A stretch of DNA of 45,068 bases from SHLQ01 sp964562985 (GTDB lineage: Bacteria > Actinomycetota > Acidimicrobiia > Acidimicrobiales > SHLQ01). A program made the translations under genes and the position numbers. Shown in pieces: positions 16,274 to 24,571 of this stretch. Each line of letters starts with the position of its first letter. Position 1 is the stretch's first letter. The notes below the pieces were generated by a model. The model saw only the letters and a list, made by a program, of their open reading frames with translations. It was not told the origin of the DNA and ran no database searches. Location of the stretch: contig CAZLWE010000023.1 of the NCBI GenBank assembly GCA_964562985.1, positions 1 through 45,068 on the forward strand. The letters run 5' to 3'.

Positions 16274-16953
16274 CGGCCCGCTTCGCGTTCTCGCTTCTCC
16301 CACTTGAAGAGGAACGTATCGCTGCGCAAGCCAGTGTTGGCCATCGATTGAATGAAACGCTCCAAGTCCTCAGGCACGTCGACATCGAACCACTCGCGAC
16401 CCAGGTGGACCCGGGCTCCGAGCCGCTCGGCGATCGCGAGCGAGTCCTGCAATACCGTTGGCGTGGACATCGTCACGTCGGTCACCACCGGCGGCCAAGG
16501 CTTCTTCCAGCCAATCAAGTAGTACCCGCCGTCAACGTTCGGCCCAAAGACAAGATCGGTTTCGGGGTGGTCCAAGGCTCGCAACGCATCGTCGAGGTGA
16601 GATTGTGGCAGGTCAGGGCCATCGCTATTGATCGCGAAGACCCGAGTAAAGCCGAGTTCGAAGGCATTCGTCATGACTCGATTCAACCGGTCACCGAGGG
16701 CTCCCTCACCCTGGAAGAGCTGAGCCACCCCTGGTGCCGCCTGCGAGAACCACTGCGAAGACTCAGTTTCGTCGACCGCAATGATGGGCGTGCAGTCCTC
16801 GCGAATCGCAAGAATCGAGATGGTGTCGAGAAGCATCGCCTCGTACAATTCCGCCGCATCCTCTGGAGACATAGTCGGGGTAAGTCGAGTCTTCGTTTTT
16901 CCCGGGTGGGGGCGCTTGGCCATGACGATGACCGCCGTGTCCTGTGCGCTCAT
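16261..16953 (-). CDS. DUF2064 / TIGR04282-type glycosyltransferase-like protein
   Basis: 230 residues. AVIVMAKRPHPGKTKTRL at the N-terminus, GEGALGDRLNRVM, NSDGPDLP and VFGPNVDGGYYLIG are the standard motifs of the GT-A-like family named transferase 1, rSAM/selenodomain-associated. Members occur in arsenosugar-type clusters and beside GT2 genes; the reaction is not firmly established for most. It overlaps the downstream GT2 by 13 bp and follows the cellulose-synthase-like gene by 16 bp. Confidence 0.88.
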   Translation of the reverse strand: MSAQDTAVIVMAKRPHPGKTKTRLTPTMSPEDAAELYEAMLLDTISILAIREDCTPIIAVDETESSQWFSQAAPGVAQLFQGEGALGDRLNRVMTNAFELGFTRVFAINSDGPDLPQSHLDDALRALDHPETDLVFGPNVDGGYYLIGWKKPWPPVVTDVTMSTPTVLQDSLAIAERLGARVHLGREWFDVDVPEDLERFIQSMANTGLRSDTFLFKWEKREREAGRWTP

Positions 16954-16969
16954 TCAAGTTCAGCCAACT

Positions 16970-18535
16970 CTAGAGAGCTGGCAACGCCTCGATCGATTCT
17001 TGCTCGGCTCGAACGGTCCGCTCACGGCGACCTCGAGCCGCCCGGAGACGAATATTGTGCAGGATCGAGGTGGACGCCACGGTCAGCAACCCGATGCCGA
17101 AGATCGATGCGAAGATGAAGATGCCGGGGTTGAATCCCTGCCAGGCGACCCATGCCGACCACACCGAATAGAGACCCAAGCCCAATTCAGTGAACACGAT
17201 CTTGTCAGGCGCCAGTTGGTAGCGCTTGGTGGTCCACGAAGCCTCGGCGGCTTCTTCTTCCAGCCCAAACTTTGCCGTGCGTTCGAACGCGGGGTTCTTG
17301 TGAGTGAAGATCTGCAGCGCAGCGCGTGCGGTGTTGACCATCATTCCGGCACCAAACACCGTGATGGCGAGAATTCGAGGAAGATCGCTGGTCCACTTGC
17401 GACCGTTGCGGTGGCTACCCACGATGAAGAAGAGCGTCGGCGCAAGCGAGGTCAGCGCAAGGAAATACCCAGCACCAAAGAGAGTGGAGAGCTGCCCAAA
17501 CTCTTGGCTGGCCCGGACCATGACCGGGTAGAGCAACACGAGTAGTACGAGCAGCAGGTGAATGAAGTACGCCGAGAGATGTAGGGTCGCCTGCATCTTG
17601 ACCATAAAGGGCTCTTTGGTCCGCCACACCGATGGAAGCAAACGGAAAGCGCATTCGATCGAACCGCGTGCCCAGCGGTGTTGTTGGCGGCGATAGCCAG
17701 TGAGCTGGGCCGGAACTTCGCCCGGCACCACGAGGTCCTCTACGAACTGTGCTCGCCATCCGCGGAGGTGTGCGCGATAGGAAAGGTCAAGGTCTTCGGT
17801 GAGGGTGTCGGCTTTCCAGCCGCCCGCATCGGCGATGGCTTCAACGCGCCAGATACCGGCCGTGCCGTTGAAGTTGAACCAATAGCCCGCCTCACCGCGG
17901 GCCGCTTGCTCGACGAGGAAGTGTCCGTCGATTGCAAGGGCCTGCAGCTTGGTGAGCCAGGAGTAGTCGCGGTTGAGATGTCCCCAGCGGGCCTGCACGA
18001 AGGCCACGTTTTGCTCGGGGTCATGTTCTAAGTCGAAATAGGGAATCGTTCGCCGGAGATAATCAGACGGCGGAACAAAGTCTGCATCGAACACCGCGAC
18101 GTACTCGCCGGTGGCGGCCTCCAAGCCAGCAGCGAGTGCCCCTGCCTTGAAGCCCACCCGATCGATACGTTGGATGTGCTCGATGATGAGGCCTCGTGCG
18201 GCGACATCGCGAACAGCATCAGCAACGATCAACGACGTTTCGTCGGTGGAATCGTCCAGTACCTGGATCTGCAGTTTCTCGGCTGGATAGTCGAACTCGG
18301 CGACCGCTTCGATCACCCGACGAGCCACGTACAACTCGTTGTACACCGGCAGCTGCACGGTGACGAGAGGTAGCTCGTCGGCGCTCAGGCGTCGGGTGGC
18401 TGCCGGTTGCTCTACGGGACCCTTGCGGAGCACCCGCATCGCCATGGCGAGCAAGTTGATACCGAACACACACAGCATCAGCGTCGCGATGATGTACACC
18501 ACGACAGCGCTGATGAGTGTGATTTCGAAGACCAT
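16970..18535 (-). CDS. cellulose-synthase-like family 2 glycosyltransferase (processive type)
   Basis: 521 residues. An N-terminal membrane helix (about 7-33) is followed by a cytosolic GT-A domain with DD (94-95), DAD (150-152), TED (246-248) and QQHRW (284-288), the D,D,D,QxxRW signature of processive beta-glycosyltransferases. Three or more C-terminal membrane segments follow (about 312-335, 349-372, 386-405 and 450-490). Similar to CslA/mannan-synthase and BcsA-like enzymes, so a surface polysaccharide or glycolipid product is likely. No PilZ domain or BcsB partner is seen. An inverted repeat CAGATC/GATCTG lies in the 29 bp between this start and the DoxX stop. Confidence 0.9.
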   Translation of the reverse strand: MVFEITLISAVVVYIIATLMLCVFGINLLAMAMRVLRKGPVEQPAATRRLSADELPLVTVQLPVYNELYVARRVIEAVAEFDYPAEKLQIQVLDDSTDETSLIVADAVRDVAARGLIIEHIQRIDRVGFKAGALAAGLEAATGEYVAVFDADFVPPSDYLRRTIPYFDLEHDPEQNVAFVQARWGHLNRDYSWLTKLQALAIDGHFLVEQAARGEAGYWFNFNGTAGIWRVEAIADAGGWKADTLTEDLDLSYRAHLRGWRAQFVEDLVVPGEVPAQLTGYRRQQHRWARGSIECAFRLLPSVWRTKEPFMVKMQATLHLSAYFIHLLLVLLVLLYPVMVRASQEFGQLSTLFGAGYFLALTSLAPTLFFIVGSHRNGRKWTSDLPRILAITVFGAGMMVNTARAALQIFTHKNPAFERTAKFGLEEEAAEASWTTKRYQLAPDKIVFTELGLGLYSVWSAWVAWQGFNPGIFIFASIFGIGLLTVASTSILHNIRLRAARGRRERTVRAEQESIEALPAL

Positions 18536-18564
18536 AAAGACTGTTGCAGATCTTAAGGGATCTG

Positions 18565-19143
18565 TTACCAGATGAGACCGAGAGGCGATTCGCCTCGGGC
18601 CTTAGCGATGAACTGGTCAACTCCGAGGAAGCGTCCGCCCCAGTTGAAGAAGATTGTCACGGCCGAGGCTACGAGCAAGACGTACGTCCAAATCCACTCT
18701 GAACCTCCGAAGTACACGAGGAACAGATTGAAGAAGAACGCAATCGCTCCCAACGCAACGGCTCGGGTGAACACGCCGAAGATGAGTCCGAGCGCAATTG
18801 CCAGCTCGAAGATCGTGAGAACCCAGCCGAAGAACTCCGGCGCTTGCAAGATCGTTGCGTTCAATATGTCTTGTACGAAGAACAGGGACGAGCCGTTGCC
18901 ACCATTCTCCTGCGAAACGAAGAGATAGTCATTAAAGAACCCGGGGAAGTTGGCGCCGTCATAGAAGTCTTTGCTGACGTTGTCGAACCAGGTGAACAGG
19001 GTGGTGAACCCGAGCGCCAGACGAACGATCGTCGTGCCGAGCGACCCCTTTTCTTCGACGTTGCGAGTAGCGGTTTGGATGGATGTGTCTGCCACGGTCT
19101 CTGCTGCCTCTGGTTGAGTGATCTCAGTATTTGTAATAGCCAT
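18565..19143 (-). CDS. DoxX family membrane protein (second of a pair)
   Basis: 192 residues from the ATG at 19143, which has the ribosome-binding site AAGG 6 nt before it. About 35 polar N-terminal residues precede four hydrophobic segments (about 40-58, 95-120, 122-140 and 146-163), the DoxX four-helix layout (VRLALGFTTLFTW, ALGLIFGVFTRAVALGAIAF). DoxX proteins serve as quinone-linked membrane subunits or thiol/redox partners; the role here is unknown. It lies 7 bp after the other DoxX gene. Confidence 0.87.
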   Translation of the reverse strand: MAITNTEITQPEAAETVADTSIQTATRNVEEKGSLGTTIVRLALGFTTLFTWFDNVSKDFYDGANFPGFFNDYLFVSQENGGNGSSLFFVQDILNATILQAPEFFGWVLTIFELAIALGLIFGVFTRAVALGAIAFFFNLFLVYFGGSEWIWTYVLLVASAVTIFFNWGGRFLGVDQFIAKARGESPLGLIW

Positions 19144-19150
19144 AATTACC

Positions 19151-19675
19151 TTAGATGTCTGCGGCCGTTTCGTGCGGCGTCCGCTCGGGGGATTGATGAT
19201 CTGTTTTGATTGCCCACAGTGACCCGGCTCCCGACACGAGGATCGTGCCGTGCCACATCGCCATGAGTATGTAGGACCATGGCCACTCTCCGGGTACTTC
19301 AAGAAGCGCAACCAATAGGTTGAGCGACATGAGTAATCCGAACAGTGCTGCGGTGCGGGTTGCGATGCCAAATAACAGACCGAGCCCTACGAGGAGCTCG
19401 GATATGAAGACAACCCAAGCGAACAAAGTGAAATTCGCAATGACGACCGATTCGATGAAAACTCCGTAGGAACTGATCGCCGCGTGCTCGACGATGAGGT
19501 CCAGCCACTCCCGCAGTCCACGCTGGCTTCCACCGTCAAAGTCTGGTGGAAGCTTCCAACGTAACGTGCCGAGCCACAGGACGCCGAGCAAGATTCTCGC
19601 GAGCGAAATCGGCCAGGTTGGCGAGACGTGATCGGGAAACTTCCCGTTTAACCAGTTGACGAGCGAATGAATCAT
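19151..19675 (-). CDS. DoxX family membrane protein (first of a pair)
   Basis: 174 residues with four membrane segments. ARILLGVLWL begins the first; LLVGLGLLFGIATRTAALFGLLMSL in the middle matches the conserved helix pair of DoxX, and the loop before it carries the acidic FISE. The two DoxX proteins differ clearly from each other, so they may form a heteromer. The start overlaps the ABC ATPase stop by 4 bp, tying the pair to the transporter transcript. Confidence 0.87.
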   Translation of the reverse strand: MIHSLVNWLNGKFPDHVSPTWPISLARILLGVLWLGTLRWKLPPDFDGGSQRGLREWLDLIVEHAAISSYGVFIESVVIANFTLFAWVVFISELLVGLGLLFGIATRTAALFGLLMSLNLLVALLEVPGEWPWSYILMAMWHGTILVSGAGSLWAIKTDHQSPERTPHETAADI

Positions 19676-20397
19676 GATGAGGAGACCTCCGGAGCTTGTC
19701 CCAAGAACGCGGCCACACGGTCCGAGTTGGGATCATCGAACACATCCTCTGGTGCCCCGTACTGAGCCACGGTGCCGTCGAGGATCACGGCGACGTCATC
19801 GGCGACCGCTCTTGCCTCATCGAGATCGTGCGTGACGAAGATCGACGTGATCTCAAATTCGCGTTGCACGTCACAGATCAAGCGTTGCAATTCCAAACGA
19901 AGCATCGGGTCGAGCGAGCTCAGCGGCTCATCGAGCAACAACACCCGGGGTTCAACCACGATCGCGCGAGCGAGCGCCACACGTTGACGCTCACCCCCGG
20001 AGAGATCTCCCGGCCAGCGATCTTCAAATCCATCGAGATGCACCGCCGCAAGCGCTTCTCCCACGCGGCGAGACCGCTCCCCCGCCGAGACCTTGCGCAC
20101 CTTCAGCCCGTAGCCAACGTTTTCGGCCACGGTGTGAAAGGGAAAGAGCGCGTGGTCTTGAAATACCATCACCGCTTCGCGATTCTCGGGCAAGACCGAC
20201 TCCATCGACTCACCATCGAAAGTGACCGACCCGCTGTCGGGCGCGACGAGCCCGGCGATCATGCGCAGGATGGTTGACTTGCCCGAGCCCGAAGGCCCGA
20301 GCAAGACGAGTTGCCGTCCACCGTCGGCGCGCAGCGACGCATCGATCACCGCATCGGTGTATCGCTTCGTCGCGTTGCGCAGCTCGACGGTGGTCAA
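19672..20397 (-). CDS. amino-acid-type ABC transporter ATPase
   Basis: 241 residues from TTG at 20397, 4 nt after the stop of the binding-protein gene; no ATG start in frame fits the fold. Walker A GPSGSGKST (34-42), Q-loop Gln80, LSGGE (132-136), Walker B LLLDEP (153-158) and the switch histidine in VTHD are all present. It would energise the two permeases encoded about 4 kb upstream on the same strand. Its sequence recalls both polar amino-acid and polyamine importers, so the substrate is judged from the binding protein instead. Confidence 0.92.
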   Translation of the reverse strand: MTTVELRNATKRYTDAVIDASLRADGGRQLVLLGPSGSGKSTILRMIAGLVAPDSGSVTFDGESMESVLPENREAVMVFQDHALFPFHTVAENVGYGLKVRKVSAGERSRRVGEALAAVHLDGFEDRWPGDLSGGERQRVALARAIVVEPRVLLLDEPLSSLDPMLRLELQRLICDVQREFEITSIFVTHDLDEARAVADDVAVILDGTVAQYGAPEDVFDDPNSDRVAAFLGQAPEVSSS

Positions 20398-20401
20398 GGC
20401 A

Positions 20402-21328
20402 TTAGCCCCAGATCTCCATCTCGCCACCGAGTGGAAGAGGGATCAGGCGGGTGTCTTCGTCGACAAACCATGGGTCGTAGAGCTCCTGGAATTCACCGGA
20501 GGTCCAGATGTTCTGAAGAGCGAAGTTGACGTCGTCGCGCCATTCCGAATCGTTCTCGGGAACTCCGACACCGAACTGCACGGCGTTGTGGCCGCCAGGA
20601 AGCAGTGTGAGATTCGGGTCGCCAGCGGCCAGTGACAACATGGTGATGTTGTCCTCGGTGTAACCCTCGACGGCACCGCTACGGACCGCTTCGACCGCGG
20701 CGAGCTTGTCTTCGAACTCGACGATGTCGCCGGTCTCGCCACCGTTGTCGACCGCCCAAGCAGTCCACGAGTCGATAGCGGACGAACCGGCGCTTGCCGC
20801 GACGGTCTCACCGAAGAGCTCATCGATGGAGGAGTACTCGCCTGCACGGACCAGGAACGACTGGTTATCCCAGAAGTAGGTGATCGAGAAGTCGATGGCC
20901 TCGTCGCGAGAACGGGTGTGGTTCATCGAGGCGACCGACATATCGACCTGACCGCTCTCCAGGAAGCTGATTCGGGTGGTGCCGTCGACCGGCACGAGCT
21001 CAAGTTCTGCGCCGAGTTCCTCGGCGAGTGCCCGAGCGAGGTCGAGGTCGAATCCGACCCAGTCGCCGTTCTCGTCGATGAAGCTGACCGGTGGGTTGTC
21101 GTTGCGAACGCCTACCCGGACAACGCCGGTCTCGGCGATGCGGTCGAGAACGCTTCCTTGGGTGAGTTCGACCTCCTCGTCATCCTCCATGGCTTCATCA
21201 TCGTCTTCCATGGCTTCGTCAGACTCTTCTGCAACCTCGGCTCCGGCGTCGGCACTAATGTCAGTGTCGTTGCCGCATGCAGCGGCGATCATCGCCATTG
21301 CAAATAGCAGGGCTAGTAGTCGTCTCAT
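20402..21328 (-). CDS. extracellular solute-binding lipoprotein (SBP_bac_3, amino acid)
   Basis: 308 residues. The start is the ATG at 21328, behind a strong GGAGG site. Signal peptide RRLLALLFAMAMIAAAC with lipidated Cys18. Residues 30-55 are a very acidic tether with a perfect repeat of DEAMEDD (37-43 and 44-50). The rest is the family 3 binding fold: VGVRNDNPPVSFIDENGDWVG, FDLDLARALAEELG, then SRDEAIDFS. This family binds polar amino acids. An own promoter is likely at 21356-21384. Confidence 0.92.
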   Translation of the reverse strand: MRRLLALLFAMAMIAAACGNDTDISADAGAEVAEESDEAMEDDDEAMEDDEEVELTQGSVLDRIAETGVVRVGVRNDNPPVSFIDENGDWVGFDLDLARALAEELGAELELVPVDGTTRISFLESGQVDMSVASMNHTRSRDEAIDFSITYFWDNQSFLVRAGEYSSIDELFGETVAASAGSSAIDSWTAWAVDNGGETGDIVEFEDKLAAVEAVRSGAVEGYTEDNITMLSLAAGDPNLTLLPGGHNAVQFGVGVPENDSEWRDDVNFALQNIWTSGEFQELYDPWFVDEDTRLIPLPLGGEMEIWG

Positions 21329-21355
21329 TGTTGATTCCCTCCAGGGTTTCTTTTG

Positions 21356-21384
21356 TTGGTATTTGGTTGCCCTCAACAGGACAA
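21356..21384 (-). promoter_or_regulatory. promoter TTGTCC-17-TACCAA for the binding-protein gene
   Basis: The -35 TTGTCC (21379-21384) and -10 TACCAA (21356-21361) are 17 bp apart, followed by a leader of about 20 nt holding GGAGG. This would let the binding protein and ATPase be transcribed apart from the upstream permeases. Confidence 0.45.
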
Positions 21385-21488
21385 TGTGTCTTACAAAAGG
21401 TGCCTCATGCAACAGCGTCGGGTTCATCGCGTTTTGGCGGGGCGTGTAGGTCTCCACTCACGGTGGGGATTCCAGCGTTACGGCGCTG

Positions 21489-22385
21489 TCAAAGACTATC
21501 TCTAACGTCGAGTAGGGGAAGGTCGGTCGCAGCGGTCTTCGCCAATGGCTCGAACGTCGTTGTCGAATCCAGCCGCTCGGCCTCGTCCGCCCACGCCTCA
21601 AAGAACTCGCGGTCGATGCCCGAGATGTCGTCGACGAGGCGAATGGACTCGGGGCCGTACAACTCTTCGAGCTCTCGGACCTCGGCGGCCACGCTCTCGG
21701 GTGAGCGCTGGCGGAACTCTTGACCGTGCACGGCGTCGACGCACCACTCACAACCGAAGGGACAGCCGCGGCTCGTGGAAACCGTGATCGAGGTGTAGCC
21801 CTTCGCTTCCTCCCACGCTTCGAAGTACCGCTCCATATCGATGAGATCTCTCGCAGGTGGCGGAAGTTCATCAAGGTTCTCGATTGGCGGCCGCGGTTGG
21901 TTGACCTGTATCCGAGCCTCGAGGCGGAAGGCGATTCCCGGCTCATCGTGGAGATCGTCGATGGTGAGCGTGCCCGCATCAAAGCGATCTAACAATGCTG
22001 CGATGGTCTGCTCACCCTCGTGGTGCACCACCAGATCGACGTCGCCGTGGATGAGATAGGAGCTCGGGTCGACGGTAGGATCCGGTCCGCCGAAGATCAC
22101 CGTAGCGCCGGTGCTTGCGGCGATTCGAGCGAGCGAGAGCGCCGCATTCTTTGAGGTGATCAGCGCCGCGATACCCACGATGTCTGGCTGGTACTCCTCA
22201 AGATGTGCAACGAAGGCCTCTTCGCCACTCGTGAAGGTTCCGTCGAAAATCGATACCTCGTGGCCCTGCTCGCGGACATAGCTCGCGAGGTAGAGAAGTC
22301 CGAGCGGGAAGTATGGACTAGCGGCTTCTCGTTCGGCCTCGTCGAGTGCGAGAAACACAGGGTGAGCGAGCACAAGCCGGGCCAT
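21489..22385 (-). CDS. B12-binding-domain radical SAM protein, C-terminally short
   Basis: 298 residues. The N-terminal half is a cobalamin-binding Rossmann domain (FPLGLLYLASYVREQGHEV, DIVGIAALITSKN, IFGGPDPT), without the DxHxxG cobalt ligand. The radical-SAM cluster motif CxxxCxxC is at Cys208, Cys212 and Cys215 (RGCPFGCEWC). Only 83 residues follow, where the TIM barrel normally needs about 200, and the frame stops at 21489. So it is either a shortened enzyme, a remnant, or complemented by another protein. No continuation was recognised in other frames before the next gene at 21328. Reaction unknown. Confidence 0.8.
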   Translation of the reverse strand: MARLVLAHPVFLALDEAEREAASPYFPLGLLYLASYVREQGHEVSIFDGTFTSGEEAFVAHLEEYQPDIVGIAALITSKNAALSLARIAASTGATVIFGGPDPTVDPSSYLIHGDVDLVVHHEGEQTIAALLDRFDAGTLTIDDLHDEPGIAFRLEARIQVNQPRPPIENLDELPPPARDLIDMERYFEAWEEAKGYTSITVSTSRGCPFGCEWCVDAVHGQEFRQRSPESVAAEVRELEELYGPESIRLVDDISGIDREFFEAWADEAERLDSTTTFEPLAKTAATDLPLLDVRDSL

Positions 22386-22430
22386 GGATCCCTACGGTAG
22401 TGCGCTTCTTTTGACAGTGGTTAGCGCGAT

Positions 22431-23861
22431 TTAGCCGTTCGCGAGCTGTTCACGTCTACTGCTAAATTGTGCTTCCAGGCCTGCGACTGCGAAAAGCACG
22501 ATCGTCGGGATCCATTCGAGCCGTCGAACCCATTCACGCTCGGCGTGGGCGCTTTGATCTTCGAACGTGAGATAGCTGAAAACTAGTAGCACGCTTAGCG
22601 CGACCCATGGCGCAATCTGAAGCCAACGAATCCTTGCTTCACCGGGCGCTGGAGCGAGGAACGGCAACAGTGCGATTCCGATCAGGATGTACCAGGGGTG
22701 CAACACGGTCGTGAACAATACGTAGACCGCCATCGGCGGAGCGAACGCACGGATCGTCTGGAGCGGATCACCCGTCTTGCGTGCCCGCACGAAGATCCAA
22801 AGAAGGAGCGTGCCGACGATCGGCACGAGGATCACCCGAGCCAAGTCGAACGACTCTTCGTAACCTCGGTCGAACAGGTCGGGCTGGCGCGATATCCATC
22901 GCCCTAACCAGGCAAAGATTCCGCTGTTGAAGCGGAAGGTTCGAGTGAAGGTTTGCGCCGAGCCGAACGCTCCCGCCGTCGCGCCTTGCTCCAAGCCAAA
23001 CCCCGAGACCAGACCCACGATGAAGACCGGCACGGTAGTGAGCACCGCGTAGAGAATCCGCTGTCGCCAGTTCCACAACCAGAACAGGACCGGCAAAAAC
23101 AAGACCACTAAGGGCCGACTGAGCGTCGCCGCGGCGAGTGCCGCAACCCCTGCGTACGTGGCCCACGGATAGCGATTTGCCAGGTCGAACATCAGCCAGA
23201 GCGCCAACATCGTAAACCCGACGATCACTGCATCAAAGTGGCCGCCATGGGCGACCTCCACGATCACGAGCGGGTTCAGCCAATAGATGAGCGCCCGCTT
23301 CTTCGGCAATCCGAGTGCGGCGAGGAGTCGAAGCATCATCGTCACGGCGAGCACATCGAAACCCACCATCACCACTTGCAGCACCGTTGGGTCGAGCCCT
23401 ATGAACGTCGATAGCGCAAAGATGACCTGGATGAGCGGGAAGTACGGCGACGCCAGCGACGTGTTGTTCGCCAGGTCGCGAGCAGGAATCTGGAAAGGAT
23501 CACCGAGCGGCGAGTCGATCGGAAACGCCCACGGGCTGACTCCTTGGGCAAAGAGGTTGCCCTCCCAGATAAATCGGTAGATGTCATCGCTGAGCGTCGG
23601 CTCGGTGAAAACCAATGCGATCCGCAGTGCGAGGCCGAGCGCGAGAAACCCCTTCCACGAAAAGTCTCGGTCGTCGCCACCCTGGATGGCGAACAACAGC
23701 AGATACCCGACTCCCGCGACCAGGAACCAGGTCACCGTTGTGGGCACGACCTCAGCGCGCAGCGTGCCCCGGGTGGCGTCGAGCCAAACGAGTGCCCCGA
23801 GGCCACTACTGAGCACGAGCGCTCCAACGATGCTCACCCACGTGGTCACCTTCGCGGTCAT
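22431..23861 (-). CDS. GT-C membrane glycosyltransferase, polyprenyl-phosphomannose type
   Basis: 476 residues with about ten to twelve hydrophobic segments. The first large loop carries Asp92-Asp93 in SDDIYRFIWEGNLFAQG, the hallmark of GT-C mannosyltransferases that use polyprenyl-phosphate mannose at the outer face of the membrane (actinobacterial Mpt/PimE-like). Exact linkage and acceptor are unknown. The ATG at 23861 overlaps the stop of the permease gene (ATGA), so it is coupled to transporter genes, which is unusual. Confidence 0.85.
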   Translation of the reverse strand: MTAKVTTWVSIVGALVLSSGLGALVWLDATRGTLRAEVVPTTVTWFLVAGVGYLLLFAIQGGDDRDFSWKGFLALGLALRIALVFTEPTLSDDIYRFIWEGNLFAQGVSPWAFPIDSPLGDPFQIPARDLANNTSLASPYFPLIQVIFALSTFIGLDPTVLQVVMVGFDVLAVTMMLRLLAALGLPKKRALIYWLNPLVIVEVAHGGHFDAVIVGFTMLALWLMFDLANRYPWATYAGVAALAAATLSRPLVVLFLPVLFWLWNWRQRILYAVLTTVPVFIVGLVSGFGLEQGATAGAFGSAQTFTRTFRFNSGIFAWLGRWISRQPDLFDRGYEESFDLARVILVPIVGTLLLWIFVRARKTGDPLQTIRAFAPPMAVYVLFTTVLHPWYILIGIALLPFLAPAPGEARIRWLQIAPWVALSVLLVFSYLTFEDQSAHAEREWVRRLEWIPTIVLFAVAGLEAQFSSRREQLANG

Positions 23862-24571
23862 GCGATTGCGATCTCCGGAGCACGACTCGGCCCGCCGCGA
23901 GGCCGGGCGATCTTGGCGAGACCGAAAGCGACCACCCAATACATCGCCCCAACCGTCAGGTAAGTGGCAACCCAAAAGGGAGCGTTCGAGATGTCGCTAC
24001 CGAGCGCGATTCGAGCGGTAGTTGTGAGATCGACCACACCGAGCACGACCACGACGGAGCTGTCCTTAAAGATCGTGACGGCCTGGGTGACCAGCGCCGG
24101 GCGCATTGCCCGAAGCGCGTACGGGACGGTAACCGTGCGGGTGACCGTGAACTTCGACGCGCCCAATAGCCGCGCGTCGTCGATGAGTTGTGCCGGTACT
24201 GCCGCAATTCCGGCCCGAACAATATCGCCCTGATAGGCAGCGGCATAGAGAATGAGCGTCACGACGGCAGCCCAGAACGCGCTGAGTTCCAATCCGAAGA
24301 TCACTCCCGTTCCGAGAATTTGGAACAGCAGCACCAACAACACGATCAAGGGAATCCCCCGGATCAACCACACAAACCGACGTGCGAGAAAGCGAACGAA
24401 ACTCCAGCGATGGTGGTGCGCGAAGCCGAGCACGGTCGCCAAGAGAAACCCCACGGCGATGGTTCCAGCGCTCAGAAGCACCGACAGAAGCAGGCCTCCG
24501 GGGCGGTTGTTCGGAAACCCGACCAACAGGTTCGGGATCTGTCGGAGGATGAAGTCGATCTGATCAGACAT
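23858..24571 (-). CDS. amino-acid ABC transporter permease (second)
   Basis: 237 residues, His/Glu/Gln/Arg permease type. Five or so membrane segments; the coupling loop for the ATPase lies at about 130-165 with the conserved run DDARLLGASKFTVTRTVTVP. It overlaps the first permease gene by 8 bp and the GT-C gene by 4 bp. It should pair with the first permease as a heterodimer. Confidence 0.9.
   Translation of the reverse strand: MSDQIDFILRQIPNLLVGFPNNRPGGLLLSVLLSAGTIAVGFLLATVLGFAHHHRWSFVRFLARRFVWLIRGIPLIVLLVLLFQILGTGVIFGLELSAFWAAVVTLILYAAAYQGDIVRAGIAAVPAQLIDDARLLGASKFTVTRTVTVPYALRAMRPALVTQAVTIFKDSSVVVVLGVVDLTTTARIALGSDISNAPFWVATYLTVGAMYWVVAFGLAKIARPRGGPSRAPEIAIA

Noticed and set aside
18544..18562. 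CAGATC/GATCTG inverted repeat between DoxX and GT2 as a promoter operator
   Set aside because: Both genes lie on one strand within a continuous cluster and no promoter is seen beside it; it may only be a weak hairpin.
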